Source: Bdellovibrionales bacterium GWA2_49_15
Lineage (GTDB): Bacteria; Bdellovibrionota; Bacteriovoracia; Bacteriovoracales; Bacteriovoracaceae
DNA: 64,000 nt
Reading direction: 5' to 3'
Assembly (NCBI GenBank): GCA_001769855.1
Contig: MEPP01000031.1
Span: 175,407 to 239,406 of the forward strand
Under the pieces are notes generated by a model. That model was not told where the DNA came from and ran no database searches. It saw only the letters and a list, made by a program, of their open reading frames with translations. Position 1 is the stretch's first letter, and each line of letters opens with the position of its first letter. Of the stretch, positions 27,911-35,730 are shown piece by piece. The translations under genes and the position numbers were made by a program.

Positions 27911-28450
27911 TTATGAGTTAAGCTGTATTGCGCGATTGACCTTTTCGACTTGAAACACTTTCGGGTCGTAATCCCGTACCCATTCCAGAAGTTCAGCATT
28001 TTTCTTGGATCGTTTTTGTTTTAAGGCCCGTTTAATTTCATGAAACCCACCAGCGCCGCCACAATCTTCAGGGGGGCAGGCGTTTTCACCATCTGTGCAC
28101 AAAGGAGTGCTAAGGCCTTGCGGATGATCCGCGAAACCGATCACTTCAATTCGGTGTTCCCAATTATCGCCAAAATCGTAGAGATAGGAAAACTCATCGA
28201 CACCAAGGAGGCATTTACCCAGCCGAGTTTTTAAACTGCGCGGGAGTTCACCAAATCCATCTTCATCGCCCTCGCCATATTCTTTTTTATTGATCGTAAA
28301 TGAATATAGGTGGTCATTTTCCCATCCCATGGCCATTTGAACTACATAATGTAAGTTTTCAAGTGAGATGGTCTGCGGGACAAGAATTTTTCGCCAGACT
28401 GCTGGCTCAGTATCCTCTAGGGTAATTCTCAACTCAATCATTGAAGTCAT
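27911..28450 (-). CDS. Plasmid pRiA4b ORF-3 family protein
   Basis: Start taken at ATG 28450 (MTSMIELRITLEDTEPAVWR) behind GAGAAAG; the frame continues upstream to 28519 without such a signal. IELRITLEDTEPAVWRKI, then LHYVVQMAMGWENDHLYSF, then FSYLYDFGDNWEHRIEV and CPPEDCGGAGGFHEI are the diagnostic blocks of the pRiA4b ORF-3 (IS1096 TnpR-like) family, at 179 aa a normal length. The function is unknown; the family travels with plasmids and islands. It converges with the DUF5655 gene. Confidence 0.85.
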   Translation of the reverse strand: MTSMIELRITLEDTEPAVWRKILVPQTISLENLHYVVQMAMGWENDHLYSFTINKKEYGEGDEDGFGELPRSLKTRLGKCLLGVDEFSYLYDFGDNWEHRIEVIGFADHPQGLSTPLCTDGENACPPEDCGGAGGFHEIKRALKQKRSKKNAELLEWVRDYDPKVFQVEKVNRAIQLNS

Positions 28451-28664
28451 ACTTTCTCGCTTAATAATGGTTTGATGTGGCCAAACAATATCAAAGGTCC
28501 GGTAAGCATGCAAGGCCACTTCAATCTGTCTGGTGCAACGTCAGTCAAGCTCAGTATTTGGCACGATGGCCGTTATCGGTTTGAATCTTCAAAACGATAA
28601 CACTCGCCCGACAACGCAAAGCAAACGCACAGAAAATACATTCCAACTCCTACGCAAAAAACGT

Positions 28665-28679
28665 TGGCACGTTTTTTGA
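28665..28679 (+). promoter_or_regulatory. Sigma-54-like promoter 1
   Basis: TGGCACG-TTTT-TTGA matches the -24 element fully and has TTG of the -12 element at the right spacing; the last consensus base (GC) is GA. It lies 49 bases before a 40-codon frame with a good ribosome binding site. Confidence 0.45.
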
Positions 28680-28727
28680 TACATAAATAGTGAAAGGACC
28701 ACGATCACACAAAACTTGGAGAAAATC

Positions 28728-28850
28728 ATGAATCGTTTTTTCGTTTCTAAAAAAAGAGGGCGCGTGCCAAGAAAAAATTATGACAACCGAGATTTGAAGC
28801 AATTTTTAAAAACGCGACGATGGTTCGCCACTTCTTGTTTCCGCCATTAA
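28728..28850 (+). CDS. Small basic protein, 40 aa
   Basis: ATG 28728 follows TTGGAGAAAATC, a good ribosome binding site, and the frame runs to TAA at 28850. The product begins MNRFFVSKKRGRVPRKNYDN and is strongly basic, with a C-terminal RRWFATSCFRH. It could bind nucleic acid or be a leader peptide. A sigma-54-like site lies just upstream. The gene was found by its signals, not by similarity, so its status is tentative. Confidence 0.4.
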   Translation: MNRFFVSKKRGRVPRKNYDNRDLKQFLKTRRWFATSCFRH

Positions 28851-28963
28851 CCCTCTAATAATGCTGATGATTTTTCACTCGGGCCGAATTTTATGACAAA
28901 TTTTCATCACAAATTGAAAACGTGGCGATTTCACAGGGAAATCGGCTGATTTTTTGGAGATAA

Positions 28964-29221
28964 ATGAAGTTTTTTGACGAGCTTTCGGCACAAATTTTTG
29001 AAAAAAAACGAAAATTTTTGCGTCTCGAAAGACAAACGCAGCGCAAACGTTGCGAAATTTTTCAATCGCGTACTCAAAAAATGAGTTGGCACGATTCTTG
29101 TCTATTAAGGGATGAGGGGACCAATAAAAAACTAAGGCCAGACCTTAAAGGAGTTTTATGTCTTACAATTCAAAAAAGGAAAACAATTCAGATTTCGGTA
29201 GCGGCATCTTTTCTGCCTTGA
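28964..29221 (+). CDS. Doubtful 85-codon frame overlapping the coupling-protein gene
   Basis: ATG 28964 has a good ribosome binding site (TTTTTGGAGATAA). The product (MKFFDELSAQIFEKKRKFLR...) is basic in its first half, but the frame runs through the second sigma-54-like site and 64 bases into the coupling-protein gene in another phase. It may be a short decayed relative of the 40-aa gene upstream or translated only in part. Confidence 0.25.
   Translation: MKFFDELSAQIFEKKRKFLRLERQTQRKRCEIFQSRTQKMSWHDSCLLRDEGTNKKLRPDLKGVLCLTIQKRKTIQISVAASFLP
29087..29101 (+). promoter_or_regulatory. Sigma-54-like promoter 2, upstream of the coupling protein
   Basis: TGGCACG-ATTC-TTGT has a perfect -24 element and TTG at the -12 position, 57 bases before the coupling-protein start. 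The surrounding bases resemble site 1 (CAAAAAA before and a GGACCA box after), so the two sites look like a duplicated unit. Confidence 0.5.
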
Positions 29222-30597
29222 TCGAGGCCTTCGCGGAATTCATCAACCTATTGCTCGAACTTTTCACCCTACTCATGGGCCATCTCGTGAAGTGGGTAGT
29301 AAGAGAACTCTCGCGGCGAATGTCCGGCACCTACCACTCAAACCCAGTGGAGCAAAAACATTTGCACAGTAAAAAAACTGTGACTGCTCCGGACTATTTG
29401 GGTTTCTCTGCCAGCAATAAGCGCAAGTTTCATCTGGAAGAACTCAATACCAAGAAACATACGGCAGTTATCGGCTCTACTGGTTCAGGCAAGACCGTAT
29501 GCCTGAGAGTTTTAATTGACCATGCCCTGAGAATGGGTAAGCCAGTGATCTATTTTGACCCTAAAGCCAGTCTTGAGGCTGTCGCTGTCTTTAGAAAAAT
29601 GTGCTTGGCCAACCGTAAAAAGCTTTATCTCTTCACCGATATTGCTGAGGATGCCATGCCCTTTAATCCCCTCCTCGATGGCACTTTAGATGATATCAGC
29701 GACCGGATCATTAACGCCTTGGAATGGTCCGAGCCGTTCTATAAAAATGAATCCATTCAAGCTTTGGATGATGTTTTACAATGCTTGGCTGAAAGCCGGA
29801 CCATCATCACCTTTAAAAATATTCTGCTTGAGTTGGAAAAGCACAGCAACAAGAAAAATATCAAAGGCCTCATCAACCAATTGGGCAAGGTCTCTAGGAG
29901 TCCTTACGGTACGCTTCTCAATAATGAGTCGAGGGATGTGCTGACTTTTAATCGGCTTCGACTTAAAGATGCCTGCATCTACGTTGGCATTTCATCAATG
30001 GGCCACAGCTCAAGTGGCCAAATCTTAAATAAAATTTTCTTTGGAGGCCTACTCACTCACGCCAAGGACTCTCTGATTGGCAAAGTGCCTGGGCTACACA
30101 ATCCCGAGGCCAGGCCTACCTCCATTATCTTTGATGAGCTATCAAGTACCATCCATGAAGGATTCATTGATCTGCAAAACAAATGCCGTCAGGCCGGGAT
30201 GGAGATTACCTATGCAACCCAAGGGCCTTCGGATATTGATCGCATCTCGCCAATCCTAACCGCTCAGATATTTGAAAACACCAACAACCTGTTTGTCTTT
30301 AATCAGATCGTGCCGGCCCATACAGAATTTTTTGCTCGAACCTTTGGCACCGTCACATCTGATAAAAAGACTCATGTCATGGAAGATAATCGCAAAGGGG
30401 ATGCAGGGTCAGTGCGCGAGGCAGAAGAATTTATGGTGCATGGTAATATCTTGCGAAATTTGCGAGTAGGCCAGTGTGTTCTTCTGCAACGCTCACCTAA
30501 AAGAGTTGACCTACTCAATATTAGAAACTGGGAGCTTGGTGGAAAATTTGAGCACGTTGCAGACAAACAAGCCGATGGTGCCCAAGCAATTTTTTAA
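29158..30597 (+). CDS. Type IV coupling protein-like ATPase (VirD4/TraD family)
   Basis: A 479-aa protein. A hydrophobic segment at about 20-47 should anchor it in the inner membrane. Walker A GSTGSGKT lies at 106-113, PVIYFDPKAS follows at about 130, and SIIFDELSS (Walker B) and ITYATQGPSDIDR near 345-365 are the usual TraD/TraG-type motifs. It would pump DNA in conjugative mobilisation or serve a related DNA-processing task. No relaxase or mating-pair genes are in the window, so the element would have to use a helper. It is followed 14 bases later by a replication-relaxation-like gene. Start: GGAG-like AAAGGAG precedes the ATG. Confidence 0.8.
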   Translation: MSYNSKKENNSDFGSGIFSALIEAFAEFINLLLELFTLLMGHLVKWVVRELSRRMSGTYHSNPVEQKHLHSKKTVTAPDYLGFSASNKRKFHLEELNTKKHTAVIGSTGSGKTVCLRVLIDHALRMGKPVIYFDPKASLEAVAVFRKMCLANRKKLYLFTDIAEDAMPFNPLLDGTLDDISDRIINALEWSEPFYKNESIQALDDVLQCLAESRTIITFKNILLELEKHSNKKNIKGLINQLGKVSRSPYGTLLNNESRDVLTFNRLRLKDACIYVGISSMGHSSSGQILNKIFFGGLLTHAKDSLIGKVPGLHNPEARPTSIIFDELSSTIHEGFIDLQNKCRQAGMEITYATQGPSDIDRISPILTAQIFENTNNLFVFNQIVPAHTEFFARTFGTVTSDKKTHVMEDNRKGDAGSVREAEEFMVHGNILRNLRVGQCVLLQRSPKRVDLLNIRNWELGGKFEHVADKQADGAQAIF

Positions 30598-30611
30598 GCA
30601 AGGAGGTGATT

Positions 30612-31340
30612 GTGGAATACCTAGAAAAAATAAAACCGAGTTACGTTGATTTATTAATGCCGCTTAAGAGATGGAAAATTCTGGACGTGAAGGCGTTAAA
30701 AGAGGCCTCGGAATACTCGGGAAGTTTTTCAGGCTTCTATAAAATTGTGGCCAAGCTTGAGAAGAATCTCTTGCTTGATAGCTTCACGAACTCATGGAGC
30801 AATGAAAAATTCGTTTACCTCTCCCCGAATGGCCTGAAGGCCTTGGGCGAAAATGAACGAGGCCTCGGCATCAATCGAGATACAAGGTTCCACGATTCCA
30901 TTGTCTCTAAGGTCGCCAGATTTTTTGCAGGGTACTCATTTGTGAAGGACGTCTACTTAGATTTTCAAATCAAGGATGCCTTTCCATTATTGGAACGTGT
31001 GCCAGATTGTCTCTTGGTAGGAGCATTAAAAAGTCCGTTCAAGATGGCGATTGAGGTCGAGCTTACGCAAAAAAGTCAGGAGCGTGTCACGCAAATTTAT
31101 CGGACCTACTCTGATTCAAAAGTTGTAAACCAGATTCTTTACATCACAGACAAGCAATCAATTTTCGATGCCTACAAAGAATATTTTAACCAAGGGGGTG
31201 AACTAATCAAGGAGAAGTTTTTATTTTTGCTGACCAAGGACTTATCAAAAGGGAGGTGTGATTTAAAAAATGAACCAGTTTATTTCAGGGGAAGCATGAC
31301 GAGTCTGAGTAAGATTTTCGGAAATCCAATGCATAGGTAA
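30612..31340 (+). CDS. Replication-relaxation/MobC-like winged-helix protein
   Basis: GTG 30612 sits five bases after AGGAGG; an upstream GTG at 30606 overlaps that signal and is less likely. The 242-aa product has an N-terminal winged-helix-like part (LKEASEYSGSFSGFYKIVAK, then FVYLSPNGLKALG) and a C-terminal nuclease-like part (VPDCLLVGALKSPFKMAIEV-ELT), the plan of replication-relaxation proteins that act at plasmid transfer or replication origins. It is cotranscribed with the coupling protein and ends inside the iteron block. Assignment is by pattern and position. Confidence 0.55.
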   Translation: MEYLEKIKPSYVDLLMPLKRWKILDVKALKEASEYSGSFSGFYKIVAKLEKNLLLDSFTNSWSNEKFVYLSPNGLKALGENERGLGINRDTRFHDSIVSKVARFFAGYSFVKDVYLDFQIKDAFPLLERVPDCLLVGALKSPFKMAIEVELTQKSQERVTQIYRTYSDSKVVNQILYITDKQSIFDAYKEYFNQGGELIKEKFLFLLTKDLSKGRCDLKNEPVYFRGSMTSLSKIFGNPMHR

Positions 31341-31364
31341 TGCATGGGTAATGCCGAGGTAATG
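31336..31364 (+). repeat. Three 11-bp iterons (GGTAATG)
   Basis: GGTAATG occurs at 31336-31342, 31347-31353 and 31358-31364, exactly 11 bases apart, with partial conservation of the four-base spacers (GCAT, GCCG). The helical-turn spacing suggests cooperative protein binding. The first copy overlaps the stop codon of the upstream gene. An AT-rich run follows. Confidence 0.6.
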
Positions 31365-31420
31365 GGGTTGAGAGCAATTTTTTTACAGGGAACAACTATT
31401 TAAAACCATTCGCATAAGAG

Positions 31421-31483
31421 CGCCCTGGTATTTGACCTCCCCCTCTCCACGTAGTTTCGAGAGTGAGGTCAAATACCAGGGCG
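31421..31483 (+). repeat. Perfect 19-bp inverted repeat, candidate oriT/oriV
   Basis: CGCCCTGGTATTTGACCTC (31421-31439) and its exact complement (31465-31483) flank a 25-base loop that itself contains CTCTC/GAGAG. No T tract follows, so termination is not the obvious role. Such arms beside mobilisation genes and iterons are typical of nicking or replication origins. Confidence 0.6.
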
Positions 31484-31627
31484 GAGATTGCGATTAAAAA
31501 AGGAGAACAGAATATGGAAAGCTTGAAAAGAAAAAGATTATTAATATAGCAGGAGTTTAGAACTAAAGGGAGATTTTTTAGGGATGCGGTTTGCAATGTG
31601 CGGATTTCGATAAATGAGGACAGTGGT

Positions 31628-31876
31628 ATGCATGAGGTCGTGCTAATGGAACCAGAGGATGAAAATTATCGAGGCGTCAGTGTGTCGAATTATTTTGAAG
31701 TCTTTGTAACCAGAATCAAAGATCAATTCTTACCTGACGTTGGCCCGGACAAAATCAAGTGGTTTAATCATATCAGATTGTACAATCCCGAATTCATACT
31801 TCGAACCTTAATCCTAGATTTAGAATGGAAAAATGAAAAATGCATCAATGCAGAGTGGAACGGAGATATGATCTAA
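31628..31876 (+). CDS. Unrecognised 82-aa protein
   Basis: ATG 31628 (MHEVVLMEPEDENYRGVSVS) follows GAGGACAG; GTG 31598 would add ten residues. The product is acidic and mixed alpha/beta, with FEVFVTRIKDQFLPDVGPDK in the middle. I do not recognise a family. It lies between the origin-like region and the excisionase gene on the same strand and may be an accessory gene of the mobile element. Confidence 0.45.
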   Translation: MHEVVLMEPEDENYRGVSVSNYFEVFVTRIKDQFLPDVGPDKIKWFNHIRLYNPEFILRTLILDLEWKNEKCINAEWNGDMI

Positions 31877-31903
31877 ACGGTTTACAAGTAGATAGGAGGC
31901 CTG

Positions 31904-32164
31904 GTGATAAATAGTATCGACGCCAGTTACAAAGTTACACCGCTTCAGTATAGTGCCGTGAGGGAAAAATCCCCCACGCTCTTTTACAATTTATATTGGA
32001 TGACGACTAATGAAGCTGCGACTTACTTGAGAAAGTCGGCGAACGCTTTACGAACCGCTGTATGCCGAGGGCATATCACGGCCAGGAAGTTCAAACGACG
32101 GCTTTACTTCAAGCGGAGCGACCTTGATCGCCTAATTGAAACCTCAACAACCGTAGGAGGTTAA
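31904..32164 (+). CDS. Excisionase-type helix-turn-helix protein
   Basis: An 86-aa protein with GTG start behind AGGAGG. WMTTNEAATYLRKSANALRT then GHITARKFKRRLYFKRSDLD is the MerR-like winged helix of the HTH_17/excisionase family, at residues 35-80. Its stop is one base from the integrase ATG, an arrangement normal for recombination directionality factors. It should bend or bind att DNA and favour excision. Confidence 0.8.
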   Translation: MINSIDASYKVTPLQYSAVREKSPTLFYNLYWMTTNEAATYLRKSANALRTAVCRGHITARKFKRRLYFKRSDLDRLIETSTTVGG

Positions 32165-32165
32165 T

Positions 32166-33299
32166 ATGGGCATCAAAAGTTATGAAAAGGACGGCAAGAC
32201 TCTTTACCAGGTCTATGTGAATGCGAGAAGCAAGCAAGACCGCACGATAAGAGTCCAACGAACTGTCTCCGATTTAGAGTCGCTGGCATTAGCAAGACGA
32301 GAAGAGAATAGAATTAACCAAGAGCTTGGCAAAAAGCTGATGGAACTCGAAGGACGATGTGATTCTTGGGAAACTGTGATTGAACGCTGGAAGGTGGAAG
32401 CAGTGAACGGACCCCTTGGTGAATACAATCCGGCGACCATTGCCGATCACTACTCTAGCTTGTTTCGCTGGACCCATGATTGGGTGAAACGTGTTGCCTC
32501 CGAGATCGGCAAGGCCGATGGCCGCAATCTCGTTAAAAAGATGATGGCCGCCGAAAAATCAGTCAGCTTCATTAAGAAAGTTAAGAACACGGTAAACGTC
32601 GTTTATAACTTTGGAATTGAGGAAGGGATGATCAAGGGAATTACCACCTCCCCTGTTTATGGCATTAAGTTGCATCATAAGGCAGAGAAGGTGCCCGACA
32701 TTTTGACCATCGAAGAAATCAAAAAATTTCTTTATGAGGCCAAAAGGTTGGAGCATCCCTGGTATCCCATCTGGGCCTCGGCCCTGCTGACAGGAATGCG
32801 CACCGGCGAGCTGTATGCACTCGAATGGACCGATGTAGATTTTGAATCGAATAACATTCGTGTCTCGAAATCCTACAACAAAAGGACGGACGAAATTAAA
32901 AGCACCAAGGCGGGATATTGGAGAAACGTGCCAATGTCGCCAGAGCTTAAAATGCTATTTTTATCTTTTGATAGAAATACCACGCGCGTCCTTCCTCGGT
33001 TTTCAGAGTGGCAACGAGGCGAGCAAGCACTAGTCCTCAAAGCGTTCTTGGCGGGAGTGGGTCTTCCAGTTGTGAAGTTCCATGCCCTCCGCGCCTGCTT
33101 TGCAACTCAGCTTTTGGCCAAGGGAACCCCTGCGGCGATTGTGATGAAAATCTGTGGTTGGCGAGATTTGAAAACCATGGAGTTTTACGTCCGCGTTGCC
33201 GGAGTGGACGAAAAAGGGGCCACTGATTGTCTCAAGATTCTGCCTAGTGAGGTGGAGGTTATGGGGAATGTGGTGAGTCTGTTTGGTATGAAAACCTAA
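32166..33299 (+). CDS. Tyrosine recombinase (phage/island integrase)
   Basis: A 377-aa protein with an N-terminal arm-binding domain, a core-binding domain at about 70-170 and a catalytic domain from 180. Catalytic residues visible are R212 (TGMRTGELYALEW), H306 and R309 (FHALRACFATQLL), W332 in the position often held by histidine, and nucleophile Y341 (MEFYVRV). It is coupled to the excisionase one base upstream (AGGAGG ribosome site). It is the most likely enzyme for insertion at the ssrA 3' end, but target choice is inferred. Confidence 0.92.
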   Translation: MGIKSYEKDGKTLYQVYVNARSKQDRTIRVQRTVSDLESLALARREENRINQELGKKLMELEGRCDSWETVIERWKVEAVNGPLGEYNPATIADHYSSLFRWTHDWVKRVASEIGKADGRNLVKKMMAAEKSVSFIKKVKNTVNVVYNFGIEEGMIKGITTSPVYGIKLHHKAEKVPDILTIEEIKKFLYEAKRLEHPWYPIWASALLTGMRTGELYALEWTDVDFESNNIRVSKSYNKRTDEIKSTKAGYWRNVPMSPELKMLFLSFDRNTTRVLPRFSEWQRGEQALVLKAFLAGVGLPVVKFHALRACFATQLLAKGTPAAIVMKICGWRDLKTMEFYVRVAGVDEKGATDCLKILPSEVEVMGNVVSLFGMKT

Positions 33300-33305
33300 T
33301 AAAAT

Positions 33306-33340
33306 GGCATACGGGGCGTTAAAACTCCGTATGCCTTATT
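33306..33340 (+). terminator. Terminator after the integrase gene
   Basis: GGCATACGG pairs with CCGTATGCC (9 bp, extended by one GT) around an 11-base loop, followed by TTATTA, seven bases after the integrase stop. Confidence 0.75.
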
Positions 33341-33391
33341 AGATTTCAAGTAGTTACGCCTAAAGTTCACTCCGTAAATACCGATAATTAC

Positions 33392-33438
33392 AACGTGGTT
33401 GCAACACCGTTGTTACTAGAGTGCATCCATGTTATAAT
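33392..33438 (+). promoter_or_regulatory. Promoter and palindromic operator of the TacA/TacT-like pair
   Basis: TTGTTA (33410-33415) and TATAAT (33433-33438) are 17 bases apart, a near-consensus promoter. AACG-N3-TTGCAA-N3-CGTT at 33392-33411 is a palindrome touching the -35 box, a natural site for the ribbon-helix-helix antitoxin. Confidence 0.65.
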
Positions 33439-33460
33439 GGGTCATTATCGGAGGAGCTTT

Positions 33461-33748
33461 ATGGAAGCGGTAAAAAAACAAGATTCAATTGGGCTAAGAA
33501 TTAGCTCTGAGAATAAAGAGATTATTCGTATGGCGGCAGAATACACAGGACAAGATTTAACGAGCTATCTCGTAAGCACCGCTCTCGATAAGGCCAAGAA
33601 AGACATTATTGAACATCAAGAGATGCAGGCCCTGCTTCTGAGTAAGCGGGATTTTGAAAAAGTAGAAAAAGAAATAGCAAAGCCGTCTACGGCCAACGTA
33701 AAATTGAAAAAGGCTTTCAAGGCGCATTCAAAAAAATTCGAGGAGTAG
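33461..33748 (+). CDS. DUF1778/TacA-like ribbon-helix-helix antitoxin
   Basis: ATG 33461 follows GGAGGAGC. The 95-aa product has the RHH pattern SIGLRISSENKEIIRMAAEY-TGQDLTSYL at 8-40, then a flexible C-terminal tail that begins LLSKRDFEKVEKEIAKPS, the usual toxin-neutralising segment of DUF1778 proteins. The downstream frame encodes a GNAT toxin of the TacT type in the same phase after a single TAG. It represses its own promoter in known relatives. Confidence 0.8.
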   Translation: MEAVKKQDSIGLRISSENKEIIRMAAEYTGQDLTSYLVSTALDKAKKDIIEHQEMQALLLSKRDFEKVEKEIAKPSTANVKLKKAFKAHSKKFEE

Positions 33749-33751
33749 AAG

Positions 33752-34264
33752 ATAGAGACCTTTATTCACCTTACTGATCTTCTCGATCTCGAAAAATCAG
33801 ACCAAGCTACATACCGTAAAGATTTCGACTGCCAAGAGCCGTCTTTAAATGACTACCTACATAAACACGCGCGCAAACAAAGCGAAGGCGATATCAGTCA
33901 GACCCATGTCCTCTTCGACCATGATAAAAAGAAGATAATTAGTTATTACTCAACGTGCAACTATTCAGTTCAAAAAGAATCAGTGGCCTCAAAGTTTGGC
34001 ATTCCCGTAAAGCAAGTTCCTGCTACATTGATTGGCCGACTGGCAGTGGATAAAACCTATAAGGGTCAAGGATACGGGGCCATTACCCTCGTACAAGCCC
34101 TCAAACAAATTAGAACGATGAGCAAAATATCAGCGATAAAAATCGTTGTTGTCGATGCGCTGAATGCGTCAGCGGTTTCATTCTATAAGAATTTCGGGTT
34201 TATTGAGTTTGATGATGATCCGATGAGATTGTTTATCAATACAGTTATGATTGATGATCTTTAG
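33752..34264 (+). CDS. TacT-like GNAT toxin without a normal start codon
   Basis: From 33752 the frame reads IETFIHLTDLLDLEKSDQAT, then FDCQEPSLNDYLHKHARKQ, then the acetyl-CoA loop YKGQGYG and NASAVSFYKNFGF: a complete GNAT domain of the tRNA-acetylating TacT type. No ATG, GTG or TTG opens it before GTG 33981-33983, which would remove one third of the fold. ATA at 33752 has GAGGAG six bases upstream, exactly right for initiation, and the antitoxin TAG is two codons before it in the same frame. Either a rare AUA start, readthrough, or a start codon lost by mutation (ATG to ATA). Confidence 0.65.
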   Translation: METFIHLTDLLDLEKSDQATYRKDFDCQEPSLNDYLHKHARKQSEGDISQTHVLFDHDKKKIISYYSTCNYSVQKESVASKFGIPVKQVPATLIGRLAVDKTYKGQGYGAITLVQALKQIRTMSKISAIKIVVVDALNASAVSFYKNFGFIEFDDDPMRLFINTVMIDDL

Positions 34265-34393
34265 AAAAAGAAATTAAAATTTTGAAATCTTCCTTATGAT
34301 TTCTATTCTCTTCAAATCAAAAATTGTTATCCTAATTGAAAATCGGCTTATCGTGGCTTAGTGCCATGTTAAGCCGTGGAAATTTTTCCGCCC

Positions 34394-34408
34394 GGGTCGA
34401 TTCCACCA
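34394..34408 (+). other. Short tmRNA-T-arm-like sequence
   Basis: GGGTCGATTCCACCA resembles the tmRNA 3' end TTCGATTCCCACCA with one base missing. It lies just downstream of an inverted repeat CGGCTTA/TTAAGCCG (about 34344-34376) and upstream of the second recombinase. It may be a decayed attachment site of that element; the match is short. Confidence 0.3.
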
Positions 34409-34444
34409 TGATCTTGAATAATTTCAACTAGTTAGCAGAGAAAA

Positions 34445-34465
34445 CCACGTCCGATTCGGACGTGG
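34445..34465 (+). promoter_or_regulatory. 21-base palindrome upstream of the second recombinase
   Basis: CCACGTCCGA and TCGGACGTGG flank a single base. It lies 57 bases before ATG 34522 and is followed by no T tract, so it is either an operator or the end of a convergent transcript. Confidence 0.5.
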
Positions 34466-34521
34466 TGGACGCATTTCATTTTACAATAGACCCAAACACG
34501 AATTCTCAAGGAGGAGAGGCC

Positions 34522-35685
34522 ATGAGCTACTATGTGAAGGCATTGTCTTGGAAGAAAGAAGAACCAAAGTGGAAAATTCAATTTGTTTCTTATAAAAAAG
34601 ATCACATCAGAACATTGGAAAGCTCGAAGGCCAAAAAGCCCAAGAAAACTTGGGACATTGAAAAAGATCGCTGGAAAGCACTTGGCTTTTATAAAAGTAT
34701 GACCCTCGGAGACGCGAGAGAAAGGGCGAAGCAGATAAATGCACAAAACCAAACTAAGGCCCAAGAAGAAAGAATAAAATTAGAGTTAGATAAGCAGAAA
34801 GATTTTCAAGAAAGGTTTATATCTAAACTGCCGGAAGAATTCGTCTCTGAGTTTGAAAAAAGATTTGTCACGAAAACCTTTCTATCCAAGGATCGAAACT
34901 ATGATGGCAACAGGGCCCTTCGGTTGTGGAGGGCGGCGCAAAAGCTGATTCTTGCGATTGAGGGAGAACCTTCTGAATGGTATTTCAATCTCTATGATTT
35001 CTATGATTATTTCACGGATCGGCAATTGAGTGTTCGATATATGAATGAGATTTTAAAATTCGCTAATTTATGGGGATTTTTTATTTGCAAAAAAATGGGC
35101 CGGCCTTTTTTGCAAGTACCAAGACCTGGGGGATACGAAAAGCGGAGAATTATTGAGGCTTATTTTGAAAAAACGAGAACACACAATAAAGTGTCAGGGC
35201 CGATATCTGTGGAGGCCTTGAAGCACAAGAAGAACAATCTGAGAGAGGACCTCTATAATTGGATTCATTTGACCGTTTGGTTTGGCCTTAGACCTAAAGA
35301 AGTTGACAATCTTCACGATGAAAACCTCTGGCGAGTTGAAACCCATTTTAATGGAAGGAAGGTTTTGTGGGTTTATCAAACAAAAGTGATCGCTCTATCT
35401 GAGGAAGATCGATGGAAACCTATTCCAATTCTCTATCAAGAACAGGAACATGGAATTAAAATCTTGGAGGCCAATAATTTTACCAGGCCTTTGGTAAAAT
35501 CTTTACGGTTCCACTTCGGTAAAACTGTTTCACTTTACGGCGGCAGGAAGGCCTTCACGGACCTCATGCTTTCAAGAGGCCATACTCTGGAGAACATAAG
35601 TGTCTGGATGGGCCACTCAACAATCAATAGAACTTGGAAGAGCTATAAAAATAGGCAGAAGTATCATATTCATTACGCGGTCTGA
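34522..35685 (+). CDS. Divergent tyrosine recombinase-like protein
   Basis: ATG 34522 follows AAGGAGGAGAGG; the frame extends to 34462 without a signal. In the 387-aa product R257 (WFGLRPKEVDNL), R342 (LYGGRKAFTDLM), H365 (WMGHSTINR) and Y375 (TWKSY) fall in the order of a tyrosine recombinase; the box II histidine is replaced by tyrosine. The N-terminal 100 residues are rich in lysine and glutamate and should bind arm sites. It differs strongly from the integrase at 32.2 kb, so the accessory region contains the enzymes of two different elements. Confidence 0.75.
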   Translation: MSYYVKALSWKKEEPKWKIQFVSYKKDHIRTLESSKAKKPKKTWDIEKDRWKALGFYKSMTLGDARERAKQINAQNQTKAQEERIKLELDKQKDFQERFISKLPEEFVSEFEKRFVTKTFLSKDRNYDGNRALRLWRAAQKLILAIEGEPSEWYFNLYDFYDYFTDRQLSVRYMNEILKFANLWGFFICKKMGRPFLQVPRPGGYEKRRIIEAYFEKTRTHNKVSGPISVEALKHKKNNLREDLYNWIHLTVWFGLRPKEVDNLHDENLWRVETHFNGRKVLWVYQTKVIALSEEDRWKPIPILYQEQEHGIKILEANNFTRPLVKSLRFHFGKTVSLYGGRKAFTDLMLSRGHTLENISVWMGHSTINRTWKSYKNRQKYHIHYAV

Positions 35686-35730
35686 TATCTTCGTTCTAAT
35701 CTGTTGAAATTAAACGTGAACCCACAATAT

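Noticed and set aside
31421..31483. Rho-independent terminator for the 19-bp inverted repeat
   Set aside because: No T tract follows, the loop is long, and the repeat lies 80 bases downstream with iterons between.
33983..34264. Short GNAT protein starting at 33983
   Set aside because: It would lack the N-terminal third of the TacT fold, which is conserved upstream in the same frame to 33752.
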